A stretch of DNA of 47,719 bases from Saccharofermentans sp. (lineage in GTDB: Bacteria > Bacillota > Clostridia > Saccharofermentanales > Saccharofermentanaceae). Location of the stretch: contig JAIKYD010000075.1 in assembly GCA_024683485.1 (NCBI GenBank), forward strand, positions 1 through 47,719, read 5' to 3'. A model generated the notes under the pieces. The model worked only from the letters and a program-made list of their open reading frames with translations, ran no database searches and had not been told where the DNA came from. This document shows positions 32,633 to 41,397 of the stretch, in pieces (the stretch's first letter is position 1; every line of letters starts with the position of its first letter). The translations under genes were made by a program, and so were the position numbers.

Positions 32633-32971
32633 TCAGAAGGGCATCTTCATTCCGCCGGTGATGGCATTGATGCGTTCCTGGTTAGTCTTGTCAATCTGTC
32701 CGAGTGCCTGATTGGCAGCGGCCATGATGAGATCCTGAAGACCTTCGATATCGTCGGGGTCAACAACCTCTTTAGCGATTACTACTTCAAATATCTGGTG
32801 GTCACCGCCTGCGACAACTTTTACCATTTCGCCGCCTGCTGTGCCAGTAAAGCGCATTTCGCGGATCTCAGCCTGAGCCTGCTCGATCTGTCTCTGCATT
32901 CTCTGAGCCTGAGCTACGACCTGACCCATATTACCGTTCATACCCATTCCGCCACGGAATCCTTTTGCCAT
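32633..32971 (-). CDS. ybaB: YbaB/EbfC nucleoid-associated protein
   Basis: 112 residues, with a glycine-rich start (MAKGFRGGMGMNGNMGQVV) and the conserved core AGGEMVKVVAGGDHQIFEV. Members bind DNA as dimers. GGAGG 8 nt upstream sets the ATG. The dnaX-ybaB-recR order is a widely conserved repair and replication cluster. Confidence 0.95.
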   Translation of the reverse strand: MAKGFRGGMGMNGNMGQVVAQAQRMQRQIEQAQAEIREMRFTGTAGGEMVKVVAGGDHQIFEVVIAKEVVDPDDIEGLQDLIMAAANQALGQIDKTNQERINAITGGMKMPF

Positions 32972-33028
32972 TTTAATAACCTCCGAATATTCAATCTAAA
33001 AATGCATTTTCTGTTTTTATAACTGACC

Positions 33029-35386
33029 TTAATCACCGAAATGAACGTCAGTTGGAACACCCATATTTCTGGACCGCTCATTCAGATCATCGAGTTTCTT
33101 GTCGAGCTCGTTAGCGCGTTCCTTCTCCATTTGCTTGGAATACTGGGCTTCAGTACAAAGGTACAGGTGTTCTGCCCCGAACTCATCTTTGATACCTGAT
33201 GAGATCTGTCTGAAGGCCTGTGATTTCTTAAGATTTGACAGAAGCGTAGAGTCTTTGTCTTCAAAAACAATATACGCGGAATTTCCGTTTTTGCGGAGAT
33301 TCGTGTGTTCCAGTATGACAGCGATATTATCATTGCTGGTCTTAATCTTCGATGTGACATTGGACCATCTTAATGCTATGTCCGCATCTTCGCCTGTAAA
33401 GGAAGGTGATCTTACGGCATTTGCATTCCGTCCGTCCACGATAAGTCCGCTCCTGTCAGCCTGCACCGCCAACTGTGAACGTGGTTTGACGGGGACAGTC
33501 TCCTCCGGCTCCTCTGCTTCAGCCTTGCTGCTGTCAGTGTCAGCCTCAAGATCTTTAAGAAAAGATGATGACAGTCCTGAGAATATTCCTGCAGCCGGGG
33601 CTGCTTCGACCCTGTCAGGTTCGTAGGAGAAATTATCCTCCGGTTCTTCCGGTTCATCAAAATTGAAGCTGAACTTTGATTCGGTATCTGTCTCCTTCGG
33701 TATGAACGAGACAATAGATGGTTCGGTATGATCCCTGAAGGAATCATCAGCAGGGATTATCGTATCATCAGGATCTGAATCACCGTCATCTTCCGGTTCT
33801 TCAGGCTCAGGAGTCTTCGATGTGAATGAAGAAGTGAAATTGAAAGAAGAGAAGAACGAAGGCTTGTCTGCCTTGTCCTCAGTTTTTTCTTCATTTTTAA
33901 CCTCTGCCTCCGTTGGAGCAACAGGAGTGCTTTCTTCAGTTTTTTCCTGAACACTGCTTCCCTTGGCAAGCGAAGTGAATGTAAAGGTGCTTGAAGGCGA
34001 TACTGAGGGCTTGGGCCTGTATGGTTCAGGAACAGCTGCCGGTTTGGGACTGAAAGGCTCAGGTGTTGAAGAAGGCTTGGGCCTGTACGGTTCCGGTGCA
34101 GTAAATCCAGGTTCGATCTCAGAAGAGGAACCCTCATCCTTATCGGTATCTTCTTTCTTATCTTCCTGTGGTTCTTTTGCCGTACCGGTTTCAACTGCGG
34201 TTTTCTTATCTTCAAGAGTGATCTCAGCGGCTTTTTCCGCCTGTTTTTTCTCAAAATCAGGTATGACTATGGGAGTGACGGGGAGGGAAGACTTTCTTCC
34301 ACAAAGACGCATAAGCATGAGTTCAAAACTGGTCGGAATGTCAGGAGATTTGCGGAGTTCCGCATACTCCTTGGACAGATAACTTATATAACCAGTTAAT
34401 GTATCCGCACTGACTTTGGCTGCAGTCTGATACATATCCTTAATGGTTTCCTTGGGATAAGGAAGATAAATAACAGGATCTGCCTTGACTCTGATAATTA
34501 GAAGGTCTCTGAAATATGCCGCCAGGTCAAGTGTAAAACGGGCCTGGTTCTTGCCTGAACTGTTCAGCATCTCACAAAGATCGATGAGTTCATCGAAGCG
34601 TGCATCGATAAGGCAGTTAGCCATTTTAAACAGGAATGAACTGTCAACCGTGCCGGTGATCCTCTCGACATCCTTGGAACTGATCTCGTTATCAGATCCG
34701 GATATTGCGGATATCTGGTCCAAAAGCGACAAAGCATCACGCAAAGCCCCGTCAGACCTTGATGCTATAAGGCGGAGCGCATCATCAGTTGCTTTGATAC
34801 CTGATTTGCTGCAGACATCTCTCAATCTGCCGGATATGAGTTCGAGGGGGATCCTCTTAAAATCATACCTTTGGCAGCGCGAGATTATAGTTGCAGGTAT
34901 CTTGTCTGATTCCGTGGTCGCGAAAATAAATATGACATGCTTCGGAGGTTCCTCGATCGTCTTCAGGAGAGCATTGAAAGCACCCTTGGAGAGCATGTGA
35001 ACCTCATCGATTATATAAACTTTATATGTTGTTCTGGTCGGAGCAAAATTGACTTCCTGAAGGATTGGTCTTATATCATCAACACCATTGTTGGAAGCGG
35101 CATCCATTTCCGTAACATCCAGGATTGAACCGTCAAGTATGCCTTTGCAGACTGCACATTCGTTGCACGGATTGCCGTTGACGGGGTGCTCGCAGTTGAC
35201 CGCACGGGCAAATATCTTAGCTATAGTGGTCTTACCTGTGCCGTGCTGGCCGCAGAAAAGATATGCATGAGCCAGTTTCTTCGAAACTACAGACTGCCTT
35301 ATGGCTGTGACGGCGGCTTCCTGACCGACAACATCATCGAATGTAACAGGTCTGTACTGTCTGTAAAGAACGATATGATCTTCCAT
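33029..35386 (-). CDS. dnaX: DNA polymerase III gamma/tau subunit
   Basis: 785 residues, longer than most. The clamp-loader ATPase has Walker A GQHGTGKTT (46-54), zinc cysteines C65, C74, C77 and C80, Walker B IIDEVHML and the sensor region. After the lid and collar domains comes a linker of about 260 residues, acidic and proline-rich, containing three copies of the PEPYRPKP type (PEPYRPKP, PEPFSPKP, PEPYRPKP, encoded about 34000-34105). A tau-like C-terminal domain follows. It loads the sliding clamp and couples polymerases. AAGGAA precedes the ATG by 6 nt. The SRP RNA gene ends 35 nt upstream, so dnaX is transcribed by read-through or its own promoter. Confidence 0.96.
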   Translation of the reverse strand: MEDHIVLYRQYRPVTFDDVVGQEAAVTAIRQSVVSKKLAHAYLFCGQHGTGKTTIAKIFARAVNCEHPVNGNPCNECAVCKGILDGSILDVTEMDAASNNGVDDIRPILQEVNFAPTRTTYKVYIIDEVHMLSKGAFNALLKTIEEPPKHVIFIFATTESDKIPATIISRCQRYDFKRIPLELISGRLRDVCSKSGIKATDDALRLIASRSDGALRDALSLLDQISAISGSDNEISSKDVERITGTVDSSFLFKMANCLIDARFDELIDLCEMLNSSGKNQARFTLDLAAYFRDLLIIRVKADPVIYLPYPKETIKDMYQTAAKVSADTLTGYISYLSKEYAELRKSPDIPTSFELMLMRLCGRKSSLPVTPIVIPDFEKKQAEKAAEITLEDKKTAVETGTAKEPQEDKKEDTDKDEGSSSEIEPGFTAPEPYRPKPSSTPEPFSPKPAAVPEPYRPKPSVSPSSTFTFTSLAKGSSVQEKTEESTPVAPTEAEVKNEEKTEDKADKPSFFSSFNFTSSFTSKTPEPEEPEDDGDSDPDDTIIPADDSFRDHTEPSIVSFIPKETDTESKFSFNFDEPEEPEDNFSYEPDRVEAAPAAGIFSGLSSSFLKDLEADTDSSKAEAEEPEETVPVKPRSQLAVQADRSGLIVDGRNANAVRSPSFTGEDADIALRWSNVTSKIKTSNDNIAVILEHTNLRKNGNSAYIVFEDKDSTLLSNLKKSQAFRQISSGIKDEFGAEHLYLCTEAQYSKQMEKERANELDKKLDDLNERSRNMGVPTDVHFGD

Positions 35387-35427
35387 AACTGTTTCCTTAA
35401 AGCCGAATCATTAGAACTGATAAAAAA

Positions 35428-35574
35428 GTCCGTCCCGCCCGAACTGACGCCGGTAAGGCTTGACCCGCGGCGCACTTCGAAAACCGCTTACTGCTGCTTC
35501 CTTCCGGACCTGACAGGGTTCACAGCCCGAAATCGCACGGGACCTTGGCCGGCGGCAGACCGCGCGGGACGGAC
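35428..35574 (-). ncRNA. ffs: Signal recognition particle RNA (small, Alu-less type)
   Basis: The minus strand contains the universal SRP core: GTCAGGTCCGGAAGGAAGCA and GCAGTAAGC, with the GGAA tetraloop and the asymmetric loop that binds Ffh. The ends pair perfectly (GTCCGTCCCGC with GCGGGACGGAC), giving about 147 nt, followed by T6 (complement of 35422-35427) as terminator. No Alu domain is seen, unlike the 270-nt Bacillus type. The position just before dnaX is common in Clostridia. An extended -10 upstream would start transcription about 16 nt before the inferred 5' end, so end processing is likely. Confidence 0.95.
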
Positions 35575-35596
35575 ATCCATATTATCAAACAAAAGA

Positions 35597-35605
35597 ATTA
35601 TAACA
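35597..35605 (-). promoter_or_regulatory. Extended -10 promoter element of ffs
   Basis: On the minus strand TGTTATAAT is TGn plus a perfect TATAAT, about 23 bp before the SRP RNA 5' end. TTGCAA further upstream is spaced too far (21 nt) to be a normal -35. Confidence 0.45.
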
Positions 35606-35666
35606 AACATTCGAGAAACTTGCTTGCAAGGGTTTTGAGAATTTTAGTTATCATGCAAAGTATATC

Positions 35667-35695
35667 ATAAACGGGATTTCGGTTTATCCGTTTAT
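35667..35695 (-). terminator. Hairpin after the pseudo-beta-lactamase gene
   Basis: ATAAACGG (35667-35674) and CCGTTTAT (35688-35695) form an exact 8-bp stem 5 bp beyond the stop. There is no T run on the minus strand, so it may be a processing or stability element rather than a terminator. Confidence 0.3.
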
Positions 35696-35700
35696 AAGGA

Positions 35701-36966
35701 CTAATAGCAGGATTCAATGAATTCCTGTGTATAACCACCCAGGGTTGCAATGGCGGTACCGGCTGAATTGGGTGAACCGGCCTCGACGTAGATGATCAGG
35801 GCAAACGGTTCCTCGTAATCCACGATCGCACACTCGAGATAGGCACCTCTTGATGTGTTTCTGCCAAGTACATGAAGGATCCTGGTATCTTCAGGGAAAG
35901 CCGCACTTAACGGAGACTCGATCTCGCTGTGTGCCATGTCGTTTACAAGACGCTGGTTTACCTGCGAATTGTTTATGAACACCTGGTACAGATAGGAGAG
36001 ATATTTGCCCATATCATAACATGATATCGTGCCCGGGGCACGGAATTCCTTGCCGCGGTAATCAGTGTAGATGACTGAGTCGTTGTACGATATATAGTTG
36101 CTGATCCCGTCAACGGCTTTGATCGCTTCCTCAAGTCCTCCGAGTTCCTCGACCACATAATTAAGTGCGATACTGTCGTTCTTGACGATGGCATAATTCA
36201 ACAATGTCCGCATGTAAAATGCTTTGCCGTAATCGTATGATTTCGCGATATAAGAAGAATTGCGGGCCCCGATATGGTCGCTTAATTCCGAATTGAGATA
36301 TGTGCCGTCATAAGTGATCTGCTTTGATAAGGGTCCGGTGACTCCTGCGATGCTGTCGTAATAGACGATCTCCAAAGGAATAGCCATGGCACCGGAAGGG
36401 ACAACAGGATCGAGTTCGTCAACACCAAGACGGTCCCCTGAGGAAAGAGAGATGAATTCATAACAGATCCTCATATCGGAATGGGTTTTCTGATACTTTA
36501 CAATCCTTTCCTTAAGTTCATCCATATAAACGGCCCGTTCCTGATAGGTCGCGATCTGAATTCCGGCCGGTCTGAAACTGAAGTTTCTGTCCTCAGTAAA
36601 AGGATCGGGTGAATTGTTTTGCGACGTGTGTGCCGTCTCCTCCGGTTCAAGCACCGGTGTCGGAGTTGCAGCCAGGATCGCGTGCAGCTGTGAGGTTGTT
36701 GCAGTCGTCGTTGCCTCGGTTGTCGTCTCGGTCGTTGTATGAACTGGCCTCTGATAAGCTGAATATTCAGTGGTCGTACTGGTTGCGGCACCAACGAGTC
36801 CCGGATACATGAGACGGTATTTGTCCTGGGCAGATGCCATGGAACTTACAAAGACCACGGCAAAGGTAAGCACGATCAGGATTAGGATGATAATGAGCGT
36901 GCGCTTTTTACGGGATGTTTTTATCCCTTCCGCTTTTTTCAGAAATGTCGGATTGGGACGCTTCAT
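35701..36966 (-). CDS. Membrane-anchored class A beta-lactamase-fold protein, catalytic residues missing
   Basis: 421 residues: a basic start, one transmembrane anchor (about 23-42), a Thr/Pro-rich stalk (about 60-115, TTTETTTEATTTATT), then a serine beta-lactamase-like domain. The SxxK motif should sit before an IPL/LPI segment; here it reads SGAMAIPL, so by eye the nucleophile aligns with G192 and the lysine with A195. The SDN loop reads NDSIALNYVVEELGG (N263-D264-S265), keeping only Asp and the later Asn. The KTG region reads HVLGRNTSRG. It is probably a non-hydrolytic wall-binding or signalling relative. It starts 6 nt after fhs and is likely co-transcribed with it. Confidence 0.75.
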   Translation of the reverse strand: MKRPNPTFLKKAEGIKTSRKKRTLIIILILIVLTFAVVFVSSMASAQDKYRLMYPGLVGAATSTTTEYSAYQRPVHTTTETTTEATTTATTSQLHAILAATPTPVLEPEETAHTSQNNSPDPFTEDRNFSFRPAGIQIATYQERAVYMDELKERIVKYQKTHSDMRICYEFISLSSGDRLGVDELDPVVPSGAMAIPLEIVYYDSIAGVTGPLSKQITYDGTYLNSELSDHIGARNSSYIAKSYDYGKAFYMRTLLNYAIVKNDSIALNYVVEELGGLEEAIKAVDGISNYISYNDSVIYTDYRGKEFRAPGTISCYDMGKYLSYLYQVFINNSQVNQRLVNDMAHSEIESPLSAAFPEDTRILHVLGRNTSRGAYLECAIVDYEEPFALIIYVEAGSPNSAGTAIATLGGYTQEFIESCY

Positions 36967-36972
36967 TTACTG

Positions 36973-38646
36973 TCAGAAGAGTCCTGTGATCACGCCGTTG
37001 TCATCAATGTCGATATCCATTGCAGCAGGATGCGGAGGAAGTCCGGGCATCGTAACTATCGTGCCGGTGAGAATAACAAGATATCCTGCGCCTGCGGATA
37101 AGAAGCAGTCTCTTACAGTCAGAGTGAATCCTGCGGGATTTCCGAGTTTCTTGGGATCGTCTGACAGCGAATATTGTGTCTTTGCGATGCAGATGGGAAG
37201 ATTTCCGTAGCCCCTGTCAACAAATTCCCTGATCTTAGCTGATGCCTCGGGAAGGATTTCAACTTTTCCTGCGCCATATACCTTTGTTGCGATCTTGGTT
37301 ATCTTATCCTCGACCGTATCATTCAGTTCGTATGTGTATATGGGATTTCTGGGATTATTCTGATCAAGTATCGAGACAGCCTTATTGGCAAGATCTATTC
37401 CGCCTTCGCCGCCTTTTGCGAAAATCTCCGCCGGTGCGAAGTCCGCGCCGGTAGCTTTGCATGCCTCCTCAACGATAGCGAGTTCTTCTTCTGTGTCAGT
37501 AAGGAATCTGTTGGATGCAACAAGAACCGGGACACCGAAATTCTGCATATTCTCAATATGCTTCAAAACATTTGCAAGCCCGTTCCTGACAGCTTCCGGA
37601 TTTGGTTCTGAGAGACGGTCCTTCGGAATGCCTGCGTTATATTTAAGTGATCTGACTGTAGTTACTATGACTACCAGGTCAGGCCAGATGCCAAGGTCTC
37701 TGCACTTGATATCAAGGAATTTCTCTGCACCGAGGTCAGCTCCGAAGCCTGCTTCGGTAACAACGATATCGCCTAATTTCAGTGCTGCCTTTGTGGCGAT
37801 GCAGGTATTGCATCCATGAGAGATATTTGCGAAAGGTCCGCCGTGAACGAGGGCCGGAACGCCTTCAAGTGACTGGACAAGGTTAGGGCATAATGCATCT
37901 TTAAGGCATGTTGCAAGTGCTCCCGTTGCTCCCAGTTTTCCGGCAGTTATAAGATTTCCATCGGTGTCATAAGCTATCGCGATTCTGTCCAGTCTGACCT
38001 TGAGATCATCCATATCCTTTGCAAGACAGAGGATGGCCATGATCTCGGATGCTGCAGTAATCTGGAATATCTCAGGTCTTGTAACACCCTTTGTTCCGCC
38101 TCCAACACCGACTGTAACAGCTCTTAAGCATCTGTCGTTCATATCGAGGCATCTCTTCCAAAGGATCCTGTCCTTATCTATCTTGAGTTCATTGCCCTGG
38201 AATAAATGGTTATCTATCATTGCAGCAAGAAGGTTATTTGCGGTCGTGACTGCGTGGATATCACCGGTGAAGTGAAGATTGATATCCTCCATCGGAACAA
38301 CCTGGGAGTAGCCGCCTCCGCAAGCTCCGCCTTTTACACCAAAGACAGGTCCGAGAGACGGTTCTCTTAATGCGAGAACAGGCTTTTTGCCGATGAGCTT
38401 AAGACCCTGAGCAAGACCTATACTGACTGTGGTTTTTCCTTCACCTGCAGGAGTCGGATTCATCGCAGTAACAAGGATGAGTTTGGCATTGGGATTATCC
38501 GGCAGATCCTTAATATAATCCAACGGGAGTTTAGCCTTGTATTTGCCGTAAAGTTCGAGCTTGCCGGTATCGATACCGGTCTCTTCTGCCACCTTTGTTA
38601 TAGGGTTGATCTTTGCACTCTGAGCTATCTCAATGTCACTAAGCAT
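36973..38646 (-). CDS. fhs: Formate-tetrahydrofolate ligase
   Basis: 557 residues, the normal length. It makes 10-formyl-THF from formate, THF and ATP, feeding purine and methionine start synthesis and, in acetogens, the Wood-Ljungdahl methyl branch. The P-loop TPAGEGKTTVSIGLAQG is near residue 63. Other conserved segments are EPSLGPVFGVKGGACGGGYSQV and FTGDIHAVTTANNLLAA. AGGAGAG precedes the ATG. No folD, fchA or acetyl-CoA synthase genes are nearby, so a housekeeping C1 role is as likely as acetogenesis. Confidence 0.97.
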   Translation of the reverse strand: MLSDIEIAQSAKINPITKVAEETGIDTGKLELYGKYKAKLPLDYIKDLPDNPNAKLILVTAMNPTPAGEGKTTVSIGLAQGLKLIGKKPVLALREPSLGPVFGVKGGACGGGYSQVVPMEDINLHFTGDIHAVTTANNLLAAMIDNHLFQGNELKIDKDRILWKRCLDMNDRCLRAVTVGVGGGTKGVTRPEIFQITAASEIMAILCLAKDMDDLKVRLDRIAIAYDTDGNLITAGKLGATGALATCLKDALCPNLVQSLEGVPALVHGGPFANISHGCNTCIATKAALKLGDIVVTEAGFGADLGAEKFLDIKCRDLGIWPDLVVIVTTVRSLKYNAGIPKDRLSEPNPEAVRNGLANVLKHIENMQNFGVPVLVASNRFLTDTEEELAIVEEACKATGADFAPAEIFAKGGEGGIDLANKAVSILDQNNPRNPIYTYELNDTVEDKITKIATKVYGAGKVEILPEASAKIREFVDRGYGNLPICIAKTQYSLSDDPKKLGNPAGFTLTVRDCFLSAGAGYLVILTGTIVTMPGLPPHPAAMDIDIDDNGVITGLF

Positions 38647-38814
38647 ATCCGGTCTCTCCTGTCTTTTTAGTTATATGGATACGATTGTATTGTAAATGGA
38701 CAGGCTTTTCAATCACGACCGCGGAACAGAACTGAGGTTTTTTACTGAGAATAAGAACCACCACTATATTTTGTAGAATGCGTGGTGTTTTTTTACTAAA
38801 TGTTGTGTTTTTCG

Positions 38815-38843
38815 TTGACAATAAATGCAGGAAATGATAGCAT
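38815..38843 (+). promoter_or_regulatory. Promoter of veg
   Basis: A perfect TTGACA (38815-38820), a 17-nt spacer and TAGCAT (38838-38843), about 90 bp before the start codon. The rest of the 284-bp gap from fhs holds a T7 run at about 38787-38794 but no gene. Confidence 0.7.
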
Positions 38844-38930
38844 TGGTGCATGTTGGAAATATTTCCGTAATGTCTGCTTAAACTTACCGTAATATTTCGC
38901 AACACTAATTTCCGGGCGGGGGTAATACTT

Positions 38931-39200
38931 ATGATCATCAGTTCCGATTTGGAAATGTGCAAGGCTAAGTTCGAAGAACTTATCGGCAAGCGTATCGTTT
39001 GCAAGACAAACGGCGGACGCAAGAGGATCATCACTTACATCGGAACAGTCGAGCATTGCTATCCCAATGTTTTCACAATGCTCTGCAACAATGAGGCTGG
39101 CAAGCAGTCGATCGTGTCTTTCTCATATATTGATGTTCTTACAAGGACAGTAAGAGTAGGCATTATGCCTGAGAAGTCACAGGAAGAAGTCGCTGTCTGA
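38931..39200 (+). CDS. veg: Veg family protein
   Basis: 89 residues. The segment LIGKRIVCKTNGGRKRIITYIGTV matches the Veg signature (GKRLTLKANGGRRK in B. subtilis), and YPNVFTMLC with SFSYIDVLTRTVRV matches the rest. Veg stimulates biofilm formation in B. subtilis; its mechanism is unclear. GGGGG lies 10 nt upstream of the ATG. It is followed by a terminator and then ispE; veg-ispE is a conserved Firmicutes neighbourhood. Confidence 0.93.
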   Translation: MIISSDLEMCKAKFEELIGKRIVCKTNGGRKRIITYIGTVEHCYPNVFTMLCNNEAGKQSIVSFSYIDVLTRTVRVGIMPEKSQEEVAV

Positions 39201-39228
39201 TACAGCAGATTTAGTAAGCATTTTATAG

Positions 39229-39270
39229 CACTGTCAGAACTGATCAGATCAGGTTTTGACAGTGTTTTTT
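39229..39270 (+). terminator. Terminator of veg
   Basis: CACTGTCA (39229-39236) and TGACAGTG (39257-39264) form a perfect 8-bp stem, extended inside by AACTGATC with GATCAGGTT, followed by T6. Confidence 0.9.
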
Positions 39271-39402
39271 ATTGGACCCGGAAATGTATGCGAAAGGGCC
39301 ATAAGTTCCCTCTGACTATGTTACTTTTATTCTTGTTAAATCTAAGGTAAAATTGATGTACAGACTTTGGCCTGTGCTTTCGGGCGACGAATGGAGATCC
39401 TC

Positions 39403-40353
39403 ATGGATTCTTATGAGATTACAGCTAATGCTAAATTGAATCTCTTCCTGCGTGTGCGAGGAATACTTCCTAACGGCTATCACAGTCTTTATACTGTCAT
39501 GCAGGAGATTGATCTTGCTGACACGCTTACTATCAATATATATCCTGAACGTGATAACGGGTTTGATATCAAATGCATAGGCAGAAATGATATAGATCCC
39601 GAGAAGAATCTCTGCAGGAAAGCAAGAGACAGATTTTTCTCTTCGCTCCGCAGGAAGGCAGGAACCGATCCGTCATTGCCGGGGGCAAAGCTTTGGAAAA
39701 AAGGCAGATTCCCGAACATCGAGATAGTTCTTACCAAGGTCATTCCTTCAGAATCCGGAATGGGAGGCGGAAGTTCTGATGCTGCAGCAACGCTTATGGT
39801 GCTTCAGGAACATTTCGGAAATCCTTTTACAGATGAGGAACTCAACCAGCTTGCAGTAAATGTCGGAGCTGATGTTCCGTTTTTCCTTTACGGGGGAACA
39901 AGTCTCTGTGAGCGGGTAGGTGAGGACATTCATACTCTCAGTTCACTCGCGGGAATTCCACTTCTTGTCGTAAAGCCTTCTGCAGGTGTGTCCACTCCGG
40001 AGTGTTTCCGTGCGATAGACAGCAAACCTTTGTCGGAATTCAATGAGGAAAGATATACAGCATTTATCAATGGTTTGAATGATGAAGATAAGGATCCGCT
40101 CGACAGATTTCTTGATGGCACGGATCTGCTTACCAATGACCTTGAGATACCGTCAGTCGAGAAGATACCTTTGATTGCGGAGATAAGAGAAGCGTTGCTT
40201 AAGACAGGTGCTTCTTTCAGCAGGATGACCGGTTCCGGAAGTGCTGTTTTCGCGATGTATAAAGACGAAGGATCCAGAGATAGTGCTTATGAGATCATAA
40301 AGAATGATCCGGCTTTCTCTGACTGTGAAGTGTTTGTATCCAGTACTATCTGA
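39403..40353 (+). CDS. ispE: 4-diphosphocytidyl-2-C-methyl-D-erythritol kinase
   Basis: 316-residue GHMP kinase of the non-mevalonate isoprenoid pathway. The N-terminus ANAKLNLFLRVRGILPNGYH is the substrate-binding signature; PSESGMGGGSSDAAATL is the ATP-binding glycine loop (the first Gly-Leu position is Gly-Met here); MTGSGSAVFAMY near the C-terminus is the third GHMP motif. The ATG at 39403 is favoured by GGAG 6 nt upstream; ATG 39391 and TTG 39367 are in frame but lack a good site. An insert of about 15 residues after DRFFSSLRRK (around residue 70) lengthens it slightly over the usual 280-300. Confidence 0.94.
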   Translation: MDSYEITANAKLNLFLRVRGILPNGYHSLYTVMQEIDLADTLTINIYPERDNGFDIKCIGRNDIDPEKNLCRKARDRFFSSLRRKAGTDPSLPGAKLWKKGRFPNIEIVLTKVIPSESGMGGGSSDAAATLMVLQEHFGNPFTDEELNQLAVNVGADVPFFLYGGTSLCERVGEDIHTLSSLAGIPLLVVKPSAGVSTPECFRAIDSKPLSEFNEERYTAFINGLNDEDKDPLDRFLDGTDLLTNDLEIPSVEKIPLIAEIREALLKTGASFSRMTGSGSAVFAMYKDEGSRDSAYEIIKNDPAFSDCEVFVSSTI

Positions 40354-40380
40354 TAACCGTTTCCGGTACAGGACTAAATT

Positions 40381-41394
40381 ATGAGAACAATAAGACTTGG
40401 CAAGACTGGAATAACTGTTCCCCAGAATGCTTTCGGTGCTCTTCCGATACAGCGTGTAAGTATGGACGATGCCATATGTCTGTTAAGAAATGCCTATGAC
40501 GGAGGCATGAGATTTTTCGATACGGCTAGAGCATATTCAGACAGTGAGGAAAAAGTCGGAAAAGCCTTTGAAGGCATGCGCGGCAAAGTGTTTATCTCAT
40601 CCAAAACACAGGCAACGACACGTGAAAAGTTCGAAGAAGATCTTGATACTACGCTGACAAACCTGAAGACTGACTATATCGATATCTATCAGCTTCACTG
40701 CGCTGCCAGATGCTATAACGAAGACGATGAGATATACAATGCATTGGTTGAAGCGAAGAAGCAGGGCAAGGTAAGACATATTGGAATAACCGCCCACAAG
40801 ATAGGTGTTGCGGAAGATATAGTAAAGAGCGGACTTTATGAGACTTTGCAGTTTCCTTTCTCATATCTTGCCAGTGAACGCGATATCAGACTTGCGGAAA
40901 GCTGCAAAGAACAGGACATGGGCTTTATAGCGATGAAGGGCCTTTCCGGCGGACTGCTTACCGATTCAGCGGCCTGTATGGCTTTTATGAGCCAGTTTGA
41001 TGTTCTTCCTATCTGGGGTATACAAAGGCAGACGGAACTTGATGAATGGCTCAGTTTCTTTGAAAACGAAGTGACGATGACAGATGATATGAAAACTGTG
41101 ATCGACAGGGACAGAAATGAACTTCTGGGGGAGTTTTGCAGAGGCTGCGGATACTGTATGCCCTGCACGGTGGATATAACTATCAATCAGTGTGCGAGGA
41201 TGAGCCAGATGATCAGAAGGGCACCTTCGCAGAACTGGCTGACGGATCACTGGCAGCAGGAGATGCTCAAGATAGAGTCATGTGTTGAGTGCGGGATATG
41301 TAAGACGAGATGTCCCTACGAACTGGATATTCCAGAGTTGTTGAAGAAAAATCTTAAAGACTATAAGGAAATCCTGGAAGGAAAAGAGATCTGA
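40381..41394 (+). CDS. Aldo/keto reductase with a C-terminal ferredoxin domain
   Basis: 337 residues. A TIM-barrel aldo/keto reductase domain (1-260) has RFFDTARAYSDSEEKVG, FISSKTQ and YQLHCA, which supply the Asp, Tyr, Lys and His of the catalytic tetrad. The C-terminal part holds two cysteine groups, CRGCGYCMPC and CVECGICKTRCP, of 4Fe-4S type. This COG1453-like architecture is frequent in anaerobes and links carbonyl reduction or oxidation to ferredoxin-type electrons; its substrate is unknown. It lies 27 nt after ispE. It converges on the GNAT gene with only 3 nt between stop codons and no visible terminator. Confidence 0.9.
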   Translation: MRTIRLGKTGITVPQNAFGALPIQRVSMDDAICLLRNAYDGGMRFFDTARAYSDSEEKVGKAFEGMRGKVFISSKTQATTREKFEEDLDTTLTNLKTDYIDIYQLHCAARCYNEDDEIYNALVEAKKQGKVRHIGITAHKIGVAEDIVKSGLYETLQFPFSYLASERDIRLAESCKEQDMGFIAMKGLSGGLLTDSAACMAFMSQFDVLPIWGIQRQTELDEWLSFFENEVTMTDDMKTVIDRDRNELLGEFCRGCGYCMPCTVDITINQCARMSQMIRRAPSQNWLTDHWQQEMLKIESCVECGICKTRCPYELDIPELLKKNLKDYKEILEGKEI

Positions 41395-41397
41395 TCT

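Noticed and set aside
36973..38646. fhs as evidence for an acetogen
   Set aside because: fhs also occurs in many non-acetogenic Clostridia, and no other Wood-Ljungdahl gene is in the window.
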